A DNA stretch of 64,000 nucleotides from Lysobacterales bacterium (GCA_026005055.1 BPKI01000001.1:2307608-2371607); one strand, 5' to 3'. Shown: positions 10,789 through 20,071, counted from the stretch's first letter. Translations and numbers: made by a program. Notes: a model not told the origin generated them from the sequence alone.

Positions 10789-11748
10789 ATGAGCCGCGTC
10801 TTTCTCGACTTCGAACAGCCGATCGCCGAGCTCGAGGCCAAGATCGAGGAGCTGCGCCACGCCAGCAGCGGCAGCGCCGTGGACATCGAGGAGGAGATCG
10901 GCCGTCTGCGTGAGAAGATCGCCGCCCGCACCGCCCAAATCTTCGCCTCGCTCAACGCCTGGCAGATCGCTCAGCTCGCGCGTCATCCGGAGCGGCCGCA
11001 TACGCTCGATTTCGCCCGTTTCATCTGCGACGAGTTTGAGCCTCTGGCGGGAGACCGGCTGTTCGCCGAGGATCCCTCCATCGTCGGCGGACCGGCCCGG
11101 ATCGGCGGAAGGCCGATCATGCTCATCGGCCACGAAAAAGGTCGAGAGACCCGCGACAAGATCCGGCGCAACTTCGGAATGCCGCGTCCGGAGGGCTATC
11201 GCAAGGCGCTGCGCCTGTTCGAGCTTGCGGCCCGCTTCCGGCTCCCGGTGGTCAGCCTGATCGACACCCCGGGGGCCTACCCGGGCGTCGGCGCCGAGGA
11301 ACGCGGGCAGAGCGAGGCCATCGCCCGCAATCTGCTGGCGTTGAGCCGCTTGCCGGTCCCGATCGTCTGCTGCGTGATCGGCGAAGGCGGCTCCGGCGGC
11401 GCGCTGGCCATCGGGGTCGGCGACCGATTGCTCATGCTGCAGTACGCCACCTATTCCGTGATCTCGCCCGAGGGCTGCGCCTCGATCCTCTGGAAGAGCG
11501 CGGAAAAAGCCCCCGAGGCGGCGGAGACGCTGGCGATGACCGCGCCTCGCCTCAAGGAGCTCGGGCTGATCGACCGCATCGTCCCTGAACCGCCAGGGGG
11601 TGCGCACCGCGATCCGGAGGCCGCGGCCCGACTGCTCGGGGAAGCGCTCGCGGCCGAGCTCGATGCGCTCGGCTCGATCGATTCCGCGGAACTCCTCCGG
11701 CGCCGGCTCGAGCGCCTGCGAAAAGCGGGTGCCTTTCGCATCTCCTGA
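10789..11748 (+). CDS. accA: Acetyl-CoA carboxylase carboxyltransferase subunit alpha
   Basis: A 319-residue protein of standard AccA length. It opens with [19 protein letters not shown]. The crotonase-like carboxyltransferase core contains [62 protein letters not shown] and [14 protein letters not shown]. With AccD it moves carboxyl from biotin to acetyl-CoA to make malonyl-CoA. The frame is open upstream into dnaE, but the ATG at 10789 gives the family N-terminus. It follows dnaE by 43 bp, an order seen in many gammaproteobacteria. Confidence 0.97.
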   Translation: MSRVFLDFEQPIAELEAKIEELRHASSGSAVDIEEEIGRLREKIAARTAQIFASLNAWQIAQLARHPERPHTLDFARFICDEFEPLAGDRLFAEDPSIVGGPARIGGRPIMLIGHEKGRETRDKIRRNFGMPRPEGYRKALRLFELAARFRLPVVSLIDTPGAYPGVGAEERGQSEAIARNLLALSRLPVPIVCCVIGEGGSGGALAIGVGDRLLMLQYATYSVISPEGCASILWKSAEKAPEAAETLAMTAPRLKELGLIDRIVPEPPGGAHRDPEAAARLLGEALAAELDALGSIDSAELLRRRLERLRKAGAFRIS

Positions 11749-11752
11749 CGGC

Positions 11753-13081
11753 GTGGACGGAGACGCGCGTTCGCGCATCGAGAGTACGCTGCTTGCTTGG
11801 CTGCGCGCGCACCCCGAGGGCGCGCTGGCGGTGGCGTTCAGCGGCGGCGGCGATTCGACCGCCCTGCTCGCGGCTCTCTCTCGGCTTCCGCAGGCCCGAG
11901 AACGGCAACTGCGCGCGCTCCACGTCGATCACGGACTGGCCGCCGACAGCGGGCTTTGGGCGGCCCACTGCGAAACGCTCGCCCGCGCTTTGGGCGTCGG
12001 CTTCCAGCGCCTGGCCGCGGAAGTGAAGCCTTCCGGTTCGGGCATCGAGGCAGCGGCCCGCCAAGCCCGTTACCGGCTGCTCGCCCGATCGTTGGCTCCG
12101 GGTGAGTGGCTTCTCCTCGCGCACCACGCCGAGGACCAGGCGGAAACGATCCTGCTTCGCCTGCTGCGAGGCGCCTCACCGAGGCTCCTCGCCGGCATGC
12201 CGCCGCTGCGTCCGCTCGGTCGAGGTTTCCTCGCCCGGCCTCTGCTCGGACTGAGCCGCGCGACGCTGCGGGCCGCCCTGGCCCAGTACGGACTCTCCGG
12301 GATCGAAGACCCGGCCAACCAGGATCCCCGCTTCGATCGCGCCTATCTGCGGCAGGCCGTTCTGCCGGCCATCGCCGCGCGTTTCCCTCGCTTCGCCGAG
12401 CATGTCGCAGCCTCGGGCCGCATGATCGGGGAGGCGGTCGCATGCTTCTCCACCGATTGGTTGAGCGATGGGGAGGAAGACGGCTCGATCCGCCTCTCCA
12501 AGCTGCTCGCCGAACCGGCGAGCCGGGCCGCGCTCGCGCTCGAGCTCTGGCTCGATCGCCGCGGCCTGCGCCCGCCGCCGGGTCATCGCATCGCCGAGTT
12601 TCTCCGTCAGCTCGCCTGCGCCGCCCCGGATCGGGCGCCGAGCCTGCGCGGCCAGGGCTGGCGACTGAGACGCTTCCGCGAGCGTCTCTTTCTGCTGCGG
12701 GAACCCGTGCCGCGGCTGCCCCCCGAGCTCGATCTCCCCTGGGACGGCGAGCATCCCCTCGTCCTTCCCGACGGCAGTCGGCTCGAGCTGCGCGGCGACG
12801 GACCCGGTCGGCTGAAACTCGAGCTGCGGGTTCGCGCCCGACGCGGAGGCGAACGGATCCTGCTCGACCGCGCGCGCGGGCACCGCTCGGTCAAGGAGTT
12901 GCTGCGAGCCAGCGCCATCCCGCCTTGGGAAAGGGAGAGACTGCCGTTTCTGTGGTCGGGGCAGCGGCTGGTCGCCGTCGGCGAGCGCTGGCTCGATCCG
13001 GATTTCGCGGCACAGCTCGCCGCGGCGGGGCGACGCTTGCACCATGATCCGCCGCTTGCCGCGGAGAGACCGCTCAGTTAG
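11753..13081 (+). CDS. tilS: tRNA(Ile)-lysidine synthase TilS
   Basis: A 442-residue protein. The N-type ATP pyrophosphatase P-loop SGGGDST is at residues 30-36, followed by LHVDHGL, the EAAARQARYRLLA segment and AHHAEDQAETILLRLLRG. The C-terminal half fits the TilS substrate-binding and TilS_C regions (WERERLPFLWSGQRLVAVGERW). The enzyme converts C34 of the AUA-reading tRNA-Ile to lysidine. A GTG at 11753, 4 bp after the accA stop, is the best start; the open frame further upstream lies within accA and has no TilS character. Confidence 0.94.
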   Translation: MDGDARSRIESTLLAWLRAHPEGALAVAFSGGGDSTALLAALSRLPQARERQLRALHVDHGLAADSGLWAAHCETLARALGVGFQRLAAEVKPSGSGIEAAARQARYRLLARSLAPGEWLLLAHHAEDQAETILLRLLRGASPRLLAGMPPLRPLGRGFLARPLLGLSRATLRAALAQYGLSGIEDPANQDPRFDRAYLRQAVLPAIAARFPRFAEHVAASGRMIGEAVACFSTDWLSDGEEDGSIRLSKLLAEPASRAALALELWLDRRGLRPPPGHRIAEFLRQLACAAPDRAPSLRGQGWRLRRFRERLFLLREPVPRLPPELDLPWDGEHPLVLPDGSRLELRGDGPGRLKLELRVRARRGGERILLDRARGHRSVKELLRASAIPPWERERLPFLWSGQRLVAVGERWLDPDFAAQLAAAGRRLHHDPPLAAERPLS

Positions 13082-13091
13082 CGTTGGCGCC

Positions 13092-13418
13092 ATGAGTACG
13101 CCCCAGGATTCCCCCGTCGCCCGCTTCGAAAACGATCTGAGCCGCCTCGAAAAGATCGTGGAGGAGCTCGAGCGCGGCGAGCTCAGCCTCGAACGTTCGA
13201 TCGCTCTCTTCGAGGAGGGGATGCGTCTTTACCGGCAATGCCGTCGGGCGCTCGAAACCGCGGAGCAAAGGGTCAACAGCATCCTCGCCGAGGACGAAGC
13301 AGCATCCTTCGAGCCCGGGTCCCGCGAAGAGCGCTCACCCCGCTCGCGGCGACCGCCTCGCGAGGCGGAGCCGCCCCCGGATTTCGAGCCCGATTTTGAA
13401 GACGACCTTCCCTTCTGA
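13092..13418 (+). CDS. xseB: Exodeoxyribonuclease VII small subunit
   Basis: A 108-residue protein. The XseB helical hairpin spans about residues 10-68 (FENDLSRLEKIVEELERGEL, then SLERSIALFEEGMRLYRQC). It binds the XseA large subunit in the nuclease that degrades single-stranded DNA. The length exceeds the usual ~80 because of an acidic, proline- and arginine-rich tail (about 72-108) that is probably disordered. The 3' end overlaps ispA by 23 bp, matching the usual xseB-ispA pair. Confidence 0.93.
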   Translation: MSTPQDSPVARFENDLSRLEKIVEELERGELSLERSIALFEEGMRLYRQCRRALETAEQRVNSILAEDEAASFEPGSREERSPRSRRPPREAEPPPDFEPDFEDDLPF

Positions 13419-14295
13419 GCCCCCCGCCGAACTCTCGCGCTGGGCGGACCGGGTCGAAAAGGTTCTCGAAGCCTGTCTCCCCTCTCCGGAGCAGGAACCC
13501 GCTCGCCTCCATCAGGCGATGCGCTACGCCGTCTTGGGCGGGGGCAAGAGGATCCGCCCGGCCCTGGTGTACGCTGGCGGCTCCGCCCTCGGAGCCGCGC
13601 CCGCGGCGCTCGACCCTGCGGCCGCCGCCATCGAGTTGATTCACGCCTACTCGCTCATCCACGACGATCTTCCGGCGATGGACGACGACGACTGGCGCCG
13701 CGGCCGACCGAGCTGTCATCGCGCCTTCGACGAGGCCACAGCCATTCTCGCCGGCGACGCACTGCAAGCGCTCGCCTTCCAGACCCTCGCCACCGCTGCC
13801 CTTCCTGCCGAAACGCGGGTGCAGATGTGCGCACTGCTCGCGGAGGCGGCCGGTACTCGGGGTATGGCCGGCGGTCAAGCCCTCGATCTCGAGGCAGTCG
13901 GCCGCGAGCTCGGTGCCTCCGAGGTCGAAAGGATGCACGTCCTCAAGACCGGCGCCCTGATCGCCGCTTCGCTGCGGCTGGGTGCGCTGACAGCCGGCGC
14001 GCCCGCCGAGCTCGATCAGCGCCTCGATCGCTTCGGCCGCCGGCTGGGCCTCGCCTTCCAGATCCGCGACGATCTGCTCGATGAGGAAGGCGACCCCGAA
14101 CGAGCGGGCAAACGCCTCAGGAAGGATCGGGCTGCAGGCAAAAGGAGCTTCACCGCCGTGCTCGGAGCCGAAGAGGCACGCCTAAGACTTCGCGCGGAAG
14201 CCGCTGCGCTCGAGGAGGAGCTCGCCGGGATGCCCGATCCGCTCGCGGCCGCGCTTTCGCCGCTGCTCGCCTACGCGATCGGAAGGGATCGTTGA
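13396..14295 (+). CDS. ispA: Farnesyl diphosphate synthase IspA (polyprenyl synthetase)
   Basis: A 299-residue trans-prenyltransferase that condenses isopentenyl diphosphate with allylic diphosphates to make farnesyl diphosphate. The first aspartate-rich motif, IHDDLPAMDDDDWRRG, begins at about residue 89 and the second is QIRDDLLDEEGD; GGGKRIRPAL near 48 binds diphosphate. The start is a TTG inside xseB, since the next in-frame ATG (MRYAVLGG) would remove the first helices. The gene dxs, which often follows ispA, is not here; a DUF4282-like gene follows instead. Confidence 0.94.
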   Translation: MKTTFPSEPPAELSRWADRVEKVLEACLPSPEQEPARLHQAMRYAVLGGGKRIRPALVYAGGSALGAAPAALDPAAAAIELIHAYSLIHDDLPAMDDDDWRRGRPSCHRAFDEATAILAGDALQALAFQTLATAALPAETRVQMCALLAEAAGTRGMAGGQALDLEAVGRELGASEVERMHVLKTGALIAASLRLGALTAGAPAELDQRLDRFGRRLGLAFQIRDDLLDEEGDPERAGKRLRKDRAAGKRSFTAVLGAEEARLRLRAEAAALEEELAGMPDPLAAALSPLLAYAIGRDR

Positions 14296-14318
14296 TCGCG
14301 AAGCGCTCCGAAGTGCTA

Positions 14319-14339
14319 GGCTTTGCGCGCGGCAAAGCC
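14319..14339 (+). promoter_or_regulatory. Perfect 8-bp stem-loop between ispA and the DUF4282-like gene
   Basis: GGCTTTGC and GCAAAGCC pair perfectly around a 5-nt loop. No T tract follows, so this is not a standard terminator. It lies 36 bp before the next start codon and could be a leader structure or an RNA-stabilising 3' end for ispA. Confidence 0.4.
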
Positions 14340-14374
14340 CGCCGCGTCATGCCAACCCCCGGGGAGAGTCGACG

Positions 14375-14626
14375 ATGTCTTTCGATTTCCGTGATTTCTT
14401 GAGCCTCGAGCGTCCCGCTGCGCGGACGCTCATGCCGTTCTTTTACTACCTTCTCGTGATTTTCGCCGCCCTCGGCGGGCTGATCGGGATGTACTACGCC
14501 CTGCGCTTCAACTCTCTGCAGGCCTTCCTGACGGCTCTGGGCCTGCTCCTGACGGGCGTCCTTGGCTCTCGCATCTTGTGCGAGGTGCTTCTCGCGATCC
14601 TCGACGTGCGAGATCGCAAGAGCTGA
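14375..14626 (+). CDS. Small two-helix membrane protein, DUF4282-like
   Basis: An 83-residue protein. A short amphipathic start (MSFDFRDFLSLERPAARTLM) is followed by two hydrophobic helices, about residues 22-43 (FFYYLLVIFAALGGLIGMYY) and 50-75 (LQAFLTALGLLLTGVLGSRI). The tail is short and charged. Length and layout fit DUF4282, a small inner-membrane family of unknown function. GGGGAGAG precedes the ATG by 6-8 nt. It is convergent with the isoaspartyl peptidase gene across a 113-bp gap. Confidence 0.75.
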   Translation: MSFDFRDFLSLERPAARTLMPFFYYLLVIFAALGGLIGMYYALRFNSLQAFLTALGLLLTGVLGSRILCEVLLAILDVRDRKS

Positions 14627-14739
14627 AGCCGCCGTCCGAGCCCGCGGAAGAAGCGCATTCCTTCGGGCGATCCGAGGCGTCGGAATGCCCCTTTCGTGAG
14701 GCCTGAGGGGGGCCTGCTCGGTCGTTTTTCCTGGCTCCC

Positions 14740-15690
14740 TCAGGCGAGCATCCGCTCGTCGGCGAGCACGCCGACCCGCGGGGCAAGACCGGCCGCGGCG
14801 TAGGCTCGGTACATGCCGGCGGTGTTGAAGAGCGCGACGATCTCGCCTCGCGCGTCCACCGCGATCAGACCGCCGGCGCCGCCGAATCGCGGAAGCTCGG
14901 CGAGCACTTCCCGCGCGGCCGCCGCCAAGTCCTCGCCTCGGTGGCGCATCCTCGCGGCGAGCTCGTGCGCGCTCACCTGGCGCATGAAGCCCTCGCCGAT
15001 TCCGGTCATCGAGACCGCCACCCATCCATGGCGCGCCAGGGTGCCGCAGCCAGGCAGGGGAGCATCGCCCACGCGGCCGGGTCGCTTGTGGGTGAGCCCG
15101 CCGGTGGAGGTGGCGGCCGCGAGTCGGCCCTCCCGGTCCAGCGCCACCGCCCCGACCGTGTCGCAACCCCGAGGCTCGCTTCGCGCCTTCTCGTCCCAGT
15201 GGATGCCGGAAACGCCCGTCTCCTTGGCGAGCTCGAGCTGGCGCAACCGATCCGGTACGCAGAGCCAAGACTCCTCGGCTGCCTCACAGCCCCGTTCGAG
15301 CGCGAACCGGCGCGCCCCTTCGCCGACCAGCAACACGTGTCGGCCGTCTTCGAGCACCTCGCGGGCCGCCTTCACCGGGTTGCGCAGACCCGAGACGGCG
15401 GCGACGGCGCCGAAGCGACCGCTGCCGCAGGCGATGGCGGCATCCATCTCGATCCGACCCTCGGCATTGAGCACGGAGCCTCGACCGGCGTTGAACAGCG
15501 GGCAGTCCTCGAGCAGGGCGACCGCCCGCTCCACCGAATCCAGGGCGCTCGCTCCGGCCTCGAGCGCGGCGAAACATTGTCGGAGGATCTCGCCGAGGGC
15601 GCTTTCCGCCTCGGCGATCCGATGCGGATCGAGATCGCGGGCATCGACGATCCCCGCGCCGCCATGGATGGCGAGCGCGGGTCGGCTCAT
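14740..15690 (-). CDS. iaaA: Isoaspartyl peptidase / plant-type L-asparaginase
   Basis: A 316-residue Ntn-hydrolase precursor. The N-terminal AIHGGAG motif, GRGSVLNAEGRIEMDA, and the autocleavage site CDTVGAVALD with nucleophile Thr178 all fit the family; TSTGGLTHKRPGRVGDAPL and TGIGEGFMR form the substrate pocket. The precursor should self-cleave before Thr178 into alpha and beta chains. It removes N-terminal beta-aspartyl residues from isoaspartyl dipeptides and hydrolyses asparagine. No signal peptide is evident, so it is probably cytoplasmic. Its ATG overlaps the stop of the upstream dehydrogenase gene by 4 bp. Confidence 0.94.
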   Translation of the reverse strand: MSRPALAIHGGAGIVDARDLDPHRIAEAESALGEILRQCFAALEAGASALDSVERAVALLEDCPLFNAGRGSVLNAEGRIEMDAAIACGSGRFGAVAAVSGLRNPVKAAREVLEDGRHVLLVGEGARRFALERGCEAAEESWLCVPDRLRQLELAKETGVSGIHWDEKARSEPRGCDTVGAVALDREGRLAAATSTGGLTHKRPGRVGDAPLPGCGTLARHGWVAVSMTGIGEGFMRQVSAHELAARMRHRGEDLAAAAREVLAELPRFGGAGGLIAVDARGEIVALFNTAGMYRAYAAAGLAPRVGVLADERMLA

Positions 15691-16694
15691 GCCAAACGCT
15701 CGCTCACCGCCGCCGCGAAATCGGCCGTGCGGCCCTGACCGCCGAGGTCGGGTGTCAGGCGGTCACGCGATCGCAGCGTATCGGCGATGGCGTTGCGCAG
15801 GCGAGCGGCCGCGTCGGCGTGGCCGAGGTGCTCGAGCATCATTGCCGAGGCGAGCATCAGCGCGGCGGGATTGGCGATGCCTTTGCCGGCGATGTCCGGT
15901 GCCGAACCGTGCACGGCTTCGAAGATCGCCGCCTCGGTGCCGACGTTAGCCGCGGGCGCGAGCCCGAGCCCTCCGACCAGACCCGCACACAGGTCGGAGA
16001 GGATGTCGCCGAAGAGATTGGTGGTCAGGATCACGTCGAAGCGCGATGGATCGAGGACGAGCTGCATGCAGGCGTTGTCCACGATCATTTCCCGGCAGTC
16101 GATCTCGGGATATTCGCGCGCCACCTCGCGCGAGACCTTGAGGAACAGTCCCGAGGTGGTCTTGAGGATGTTGGCCTTGTGCACCACCGTCACCCGTCGG
16201 CGGCCGGTACGGCGGGCGAGCTCGAATGCGTAGCGAGCGATGCGCTCCGAGCCGCGGCGCGTCACCCGGATCAGCGACTGAGCGACCTCGCCGTCGGCGG
16301 ACAGCGACTGCCCCTCCGCGAGGTAAGCGCCCTCGGTGTTCTCGCGCACCGTGACGATGTCCACGCCCTCGTATCGGGACGACATCCCAGGGAAGCTCCT
16401 GGCGGGGCGGACGTTCGCGTAGAGATCAAAGCGGCGGCGGAGCTCGACGTTGATCGAGGAAAACCCCTCCCCGACCGGCGTGGTCAACGGACCCTTGAGC
16501 GCCACGCGGTGCCGGCCGATCGCTTCCAGGGTATCCGGCGGCAGAAGCTCGCCGACTCGCTCGAGGGCCGTCAGACCCGCGTGGTGGACTTCGAAGCGAA
16601 GCCCGAGCGCAAGCGCCTCGAGCACGCCAAGGGTGGCTTCCATGACCTCCGGACCGATGCCATCGCCCGGGATCACGACGATGGTTTGCGACAT
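15687..16694 (-). CDS. NAD-type isocitrate dehydrogenase (isocitrate/isopropylmalate dehydrogenase family)
   Basis: A 335-residue beta-decarboxylating dehydrogenase. VIPGDGIGPEVM starts the protein. The substrate loop GEGFSSINVELRRRFDLYANVRPARS and the ENTEGAY motif match NAD-dependent isocitrate dehydrogenases rather than LeuB, which has a different substrate loop. NLFGDILSD supplies metal-binding Asp residues, and EAVHGSAPDIAGKGIANP binds NAD. It converts isocitrate to 2-oxoglutarate in the TCA cycle. The short length and lack of a long N-terminal region separate it from E. coli-type NADP Icd. Homoisocitrate or isopropylmalate activity cannot be ruled out by eye. Confidence 0.87.
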   Translation of the reverse strand: MSQTIVVIPGDGIGPEVMEATLGVLEALALGLRFEVHHAGLTALERVGELLPPDTLEAIGRHRVALKGPLTTPVGEGFSSINVELRRRFDLYANVRPARSFPGMSSRYEGVDIVTVRENTEGAYLAEGQSLSADGEVAQSLIRVTRRGSERIARYAFELARRTGRRRVTVVHKANILKTTSGLFLKVSREVAREYPEIDCREMIVDNACMQLVLDPSRFDVILTTNLFGDILSDLCAGLVGGLGLAPAANVGTEAAIFEAVHGSAPDIAGKGIANPAALMLASAMMLEHLGHADAAARLRNAIADTLRSRDRLTPDLGGQGRTADFAAAVSERLA

Positions 16695-16783
16695 GGGACG
16701 AAAGGACCTCGGGGTAAATCCGACTATTGTGCCTCGGCGATCCGAAGAAGGACATCCGCCCCGAACGCGCTATGCTGTGGCTG

Positions 16784-17812
16784 ATGAGACGCCTGAGCTT
16801 GATCTTGGCGATTCTGAGCCCGTCGGTGCCTCTGGCCGCGGAGGCGCTCCTCGCCCCCGGCCTCGGTGAGGGATGCCTGGCCTTGGCCGGAACCTGGCAG
16901 CTCGATCAGGAGGCTCAGGCCGTCGCCCTCGCTCGTCCCTTGCCCCCTTCCCTCTGTCCGGCCGGTTCTCGAATGCCCGAGCCGCCGGCGATGGAGCGCG
17001 GCGGGGCGAGGCGCATTTTTCTCTTCGATGCCTTGCATCCGGAGCGCCTGCTCGCCTTCGCCCTCCGCGACGAGACCGCTCCCGCTTGGCGCCCCGAGAC
17101 CGGCATGTGGTGGAGCCTCGATCCCGCCCAACGCGCGGGCGTTCCGGGAAGCGGCCTGTTCCTCGAAGTTCAGGGCGAGGCGCTCTCCGTCTGGATCGCC
17201 AGCTACGACGAGGCGGGACGGGCGACGTGGTGGATGGCCGCTGGGCCGTTCGAAGGCGGCGTCTTCCACGGCGAACTCTTGGAGTTCGAGGGCGGTCCCC
17301 TGGCATTTCGCGAGCCGAAGCCGCCGCGTTCGGCGCGTTCGGCCGCCCAGATCGCGATCCGCTTCCACGGCCCGGCGCGCGCCGAAGTCTGGATCGCGCG
17401 GAGCGCCGAAGGCGGGCTCAGCCTCCATGCCTTCGAGGCGGCTCGTTTCGTCTTCGGAATGCCCCCCGGCGTGTCTTCCCTCGCGGGGGATTGGGAGTGG
17501 AGTGCCGACGCCACGCACGCAAGCCCTCTGAGGCTCCGCCTGCGCCGCATCCCGAGCGCCGAGGGCGGCGAGCTTCTGGCCGATCCTTCGCGCTGGGTCT
17601 ATCTTCGTTGCGAGGCGGTACCAGAGGGGATTCCGCCTCGTTGCGCGCTTTTCGGCGTCGGCGGCAGCACACCGATCGCCGAGTTCGAGGCGGTCGGTCT
17701 CAACCTCCTGAACGGCCGCGACCTCGAGGGACGCGAACACCGGCTCAGGCGGATCGCGCCGCCTCCTCCAGCCGATCGAGAAAATCGACCGCCCGTCTCA
17801 AGTGAGGAATGA
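16784..17812 (+). CDS. Secreted protein of unknown function with tryptophan-rich WW-YDxxGRxTWW repeat-like core
   Basis: A 342-residue protein with a signal peptide (MRRLSLILAILSPSVPLAAEA). The middle (about 95-170) has the pattern GMWWSLDPAQ, GSGLFLEVQG, ASYDEAGRATWWMAAGPFEGG. I associate this beta-rich pattern with secreted proteins of Xanthomonadales and relatives, where it occurs in one or more copies; its function is unknown. A second, weaker lipocalin-like stretch follows (LAGDWEWSADATHASPLRLRL, about residue 232 on). ATG 16772 is an alternative start; 16784 was chosen because the signal peptide begins there. The last 68 bp overlap the convergent gene on the other strand. Confidence 0.75.
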   Translation: MRRLSLILAILSPSVPLAAEALLAPGLGEGCLALAGTWQLDQEAQAVALARPLPPSLCPAGSRMPEPPAMERGGARRIFLFDALHPERLLAFALRDETAPAWRPETGMWWSLDPAQRAGVPGSGLFLEVQGEALSVWIASYDEAGRATWWMAAGPFEGGVFHGELLEFEGGPLAFREPKPPRSARSAAQIAIRFHGPARAEVWIARSAEGGLSLHAFEAARFVFGMPPGVSSLAGDWEWSADATHASPLRLRLRRIPSAEGGELLADPSRWVYLRCEAVPEGIPPRCALFGVGGSTPIAEFEAVGLNLLNGRDLEGREHRLRRIAPPPPADRENRPPVSSEE

Positions 17813-18101
17813 CGATCGAGCCGCCGACCACCAGGCCGATCGCGAAGGTCTCGAAAAGCTCATCGCGACTCGCTCCTGCTTCCCGCGAGCGGAGCAGGTG
17901 ATAGCGGACACAGTCATCGCAACGCAACACCAGCGAGGCGACGAGTCCCAAGAGCTCCTTGAACTTCACCGGCAGCGCGCCTTCACGGTAGGCCTGACCG
18001 TCGAGCGCGAAGAAGCGCCGGATGACCTGATTGTCCTCAGCGAGGATGCGCTCGTTCAGACGCGCGCGAAAGGCCGCGAATTCCTCGGGATCAGCGCTCA
18101 T
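17745..18101 (-). CDS. Carboxymuconolactone decarboxylase / AhpD-like family protein
   Basis: A 118-residue protein matching the small CMD family. The helical core contains ALPVKFKELLGLVASLVLRC and the redox motif CDDC (Cys61, Cys64) followed by His68. AhpD-type members use such a CxxC with a nearby His for thiol chemistry; others are decarboxylases, so the substrate is open. The frame is open upstream, but the ATG at 18101 gives the family start. It overlaps the glutaredoxin gene by 11 bp, and pairing with a glutaredoxin supports a thiol-redox role (inference). Confidence 0.86.
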   Translation of the reverse strand: MSADPEEFAAFRARLNERILAEDNQVIRRFFALDGQAYREGALPVKFKELLGLVASLVLRCDDCVRYHLLRSREAGASRDELFETFAIGLVVGGSIVIPHLRRAVDFLDRLEEAARSA

Positions 18102-18354
18102 CGCCCTCTCCCAGCAGGACCGCGAGGCGGCCCGAACCGTGGCAGGCGAGGAGGTCGTCGTAGCCGCCGATATGCTCTCCCCGGATGAAGATTTGCGGCA
18201 CCGTCCGCCGACCGCCGCTGCGCTCAAGCATCTCGGACAAGCGCGCGGGATCCAAATCGACGCGATACTCGATCGCGCTCCTCCCGCGCTCCTTGAGAAA
18301 ACGCTTCGCGAGCTCGCAGTAGGGGCATTGCGCCTTGGTGTAGATCTCGATCAT
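18091..18354 (-). CDS. grxC: Glutaredoxin (dithiol, GrxC-type)
   Basis: An 87-residue single thioredoxin-fold protein with the dithiol active site CPYC at Cys10-Cys13, the cis-proline segment RRTVPQIFI and the GEHIGGYDDL glutathione-binding turn. These are hallmarks of GrxC/Grx3. It reduces disulfides and glutathione mixed disulfides in the cytoplasm. It is the first gene of a two-gene unit with the CMD-family protein and diverges from the bepA-like gene across a 154-bp gap. Confidence 0.95.
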   Translation of the reverse strand: MIEIYTKAQCPYCELAKRFLKERGRSAIEYRVDLDPARLSEMLERSGGRRTVPQIFIRGEHIGGYDDLLACHGSGRLAVLLGEGDER

Positions 18355-18508
18355 CGACCCGAGGCGTCGGCGAAGAGGGGAGCCTCATCTTCGCAAAGAC
18401 CCACATATCCGCGCCAGATCCCGGCGCCCGGGCTCGTGCCGACGCAAGCCAGGCGACGTTGGGCCGAGTTCACGCCGCCAGAGCCTGTGTGAGCTAACCT
18501 TGGTGGCC

Positions 18509-20071
18509 ATGCTTCGAATCCGCTTCCTGCTTCTCGCTCTTCCCCTCGCGCTTGTCGCCCCGGCGCAGGCACAAAGCTCGCGCATCGAGCTTCCCGATAT
18601 GGGCAGCTCGGCCGGCGGCATTCTCGCCCCCGGGGAGGAACGGCGGATCCGCGAAGAGCTCTCGCGCGAGCTCTACCGTCTGGGTCTGGTGATCGAGGAT
18701 CCCTTGCTCGAGAGCTACATCGAGGAGCTCGGCTACCGCTTGGTGGCTGCCAGCGACACCGAGGCGCCCGACTTCCGTTTCCTGCTGCTCAGGCTGCGCA
18801 CGATCAACGCCTTCGCCGCACCCGGGGGGCTGATCGCCACTCACGCCGGACTCGTCCTCGCGGCCAGTCGCGAAGATGAACTCGCGGCGGTGCTGGCCCA
18901 CGAGGTCGCGCACGTAACCCAAAGGCACATCCTCAGGCGCCATGAGAACATGCAGCGGGCCTCGCTGCCGATCCTGCTCGGCATGCTCGGCGCCCTCGCC
19001 GCGAGCGCGGGGCGCACCGACGACGCCGCGCAGGCGGTCATCGTCGGCGGTCTCTCGCTGCTCGAGCAGCAAGCGATCAACTACACCCGCCAGAACGAGT
19101 ACGAAGCCGACCGCATCGGCATCCAGATCCTCGCCCGCGCCGGCTTCGATCCGGAGGCCATGGCCGGAATGTTCCAGCGACTGGCGAGGGCATCGCGCGG
19201 CCCCGAGCAGGCGGTACCGGAATACCTGCGCACCCATCCGGTCACGACCTCGCGCATCGCCGAAGCGCGTCAGCGGGCCCAGGCCCAGAGAGAAACCCCG
19301 CCTCCCGTTGCGGCGACCTTTCCGCTCCATCCGGCGCTCGGCGGGTTTCCCCACCCCTTGCCCGCCGCTGGCACCGCTCCGGCGTCCGATCCCCTGCGCT
19401 TCCGTTTGATGCAGGAGCGGCTGCGGGTCCTCTCCGCGCGGGTTCCCGACGACGCGGTCGCTTTCTATCGCTCTGCCGCCCGCCGCGAGATGTCGGCCGA
19501 TCCGGCCACGACCTATGGCCATGCGCTCGCTCTGGTGGAGGCAAGCCGTCTTGACGAAGCCCAACCCCTCATCGCCGCCCTGCTCGCGAATCAGGCCGCT
19601 CGGCTCGAATTCCGCCTCCTCGATGCCGACCTGAAACAGCGGAGGGGGGACCTCGCAGCGGCGCGAGCCGCCTTTCGCGAGCTGCTCGCCGACCATCCCG
19701 CCCATCCGGCAATCGTCTTCGCCTACGTTGATGCCCTCCTCCAGCGTGGGGATGCGGAATCGGCTCTGGAGGCGCAGGCGCTCCTGCGTGGCCGCCTCAC
19801 GCCCTCCGAGGGGCCCCGCTTGCACCGCAGCTTCGCCCGCGCCGCCGAGCTCGCCGGCGACGAGATCCGCGCCTCCGAGGCTCATGCGGAGGCGGCCTTC
19901 GCCTCCGGCCATCTCGAAGACGCCCTCGGCATCCTCGAGAGACTCGCACGCCGCACCGATCTCGACCATTATCAACGGGCCCGGATCGAGGCCCGCATCG
20001 CGGATCTGACCCCGCTCGTGCTCGAACTCAGGCGGCGCTCACTGAACCCTCCGGAACGCCGGGCCGGATGA
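18509..20071 (+). CDS. bepA: BepA-like periplasmic M48 metalloprotease/chaperone with TPR domain
   Basis: A 520-residue protein. A signal peptide (about 1-22, ending APAQA) is followed by the M48 domain. The zinc site is [10 protein letters not shown] near 134-143, with the third ligand in [17 protein letters not shown] and the THPVTTSRI segment after it. From about 310 to the end a helical TPR region follows (for example [20 protein letters not shown] and [15 protein letters not shown]). BepA degrades stalled LptD and outer membrane proteins and helps assembly at the BAM complex. TTG 18500 and GTG 18503 are in-frame alternatives; the ATG at 18509 begins the signal peptide. Confidence 0.92.
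   Translation: MLRIRFLLLALPLALVAPAQAQSSRIELPDMGSSAGGILAPGEERRIREELSRELYRLGLVIEDPLLESYIEELGYRLVAASDTEAPDFRFLLLRLRTINAFAAPGGLIATHAGLVLAASREDELAAVLAHEVAHVTQRHILRRHENMQRASLPILLGMLGALAASAGRTDDAAQAVIVGGLSLLEQQAINYTRQNEYEADRIGIQILARAGFDPEAMAGMFQRLARASRGPEQAVPEYLRTHPVTTSRIAEARQRAQAQRETPPPVAATFPLHPALGGFPHPLPAAGTAPASDPLRFRLMQERLRVLSARVPDDAVAFYRSAARREMSADPATTYGHALALVEASRLDEAQPLIAALLANQAARLEFRLLDADLKQRRGDLAAARAAFRELLADHPAHPAIVFAYVDALLQRGDAESALEAQALLRGRLTPSEGPRLHRSFARAAELAGDEIRASEAHAEAAFASGHLEDALGILERLARRTDLDHYQRARIEARIADLTPLVLELRRRSLNPPERRAG

Noticed and set aside
7140..10955. 1271-codon minus-strand open frame opposite dnaE
   Set aside because: It is the antisense shadow of dnaE and its neighbours; it has no domain-like sequence and the sense strand encodes an intact DnaE.
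14655..14688. GCATTCC/GGAATGC inverted repeat between convergent genes
   Set aside because: The 7-bp stem has a 20-nt loop and is not directly followed by a T run, so it is too weak to call.
16772..16783. Earlier ATG (MLWL) as the start of the secreted W-rich protein
   Set aside because: Possible, but the ATG at 16784 begins a normal signal peptide with an RR n-region and the earlier one has no ribosome site.
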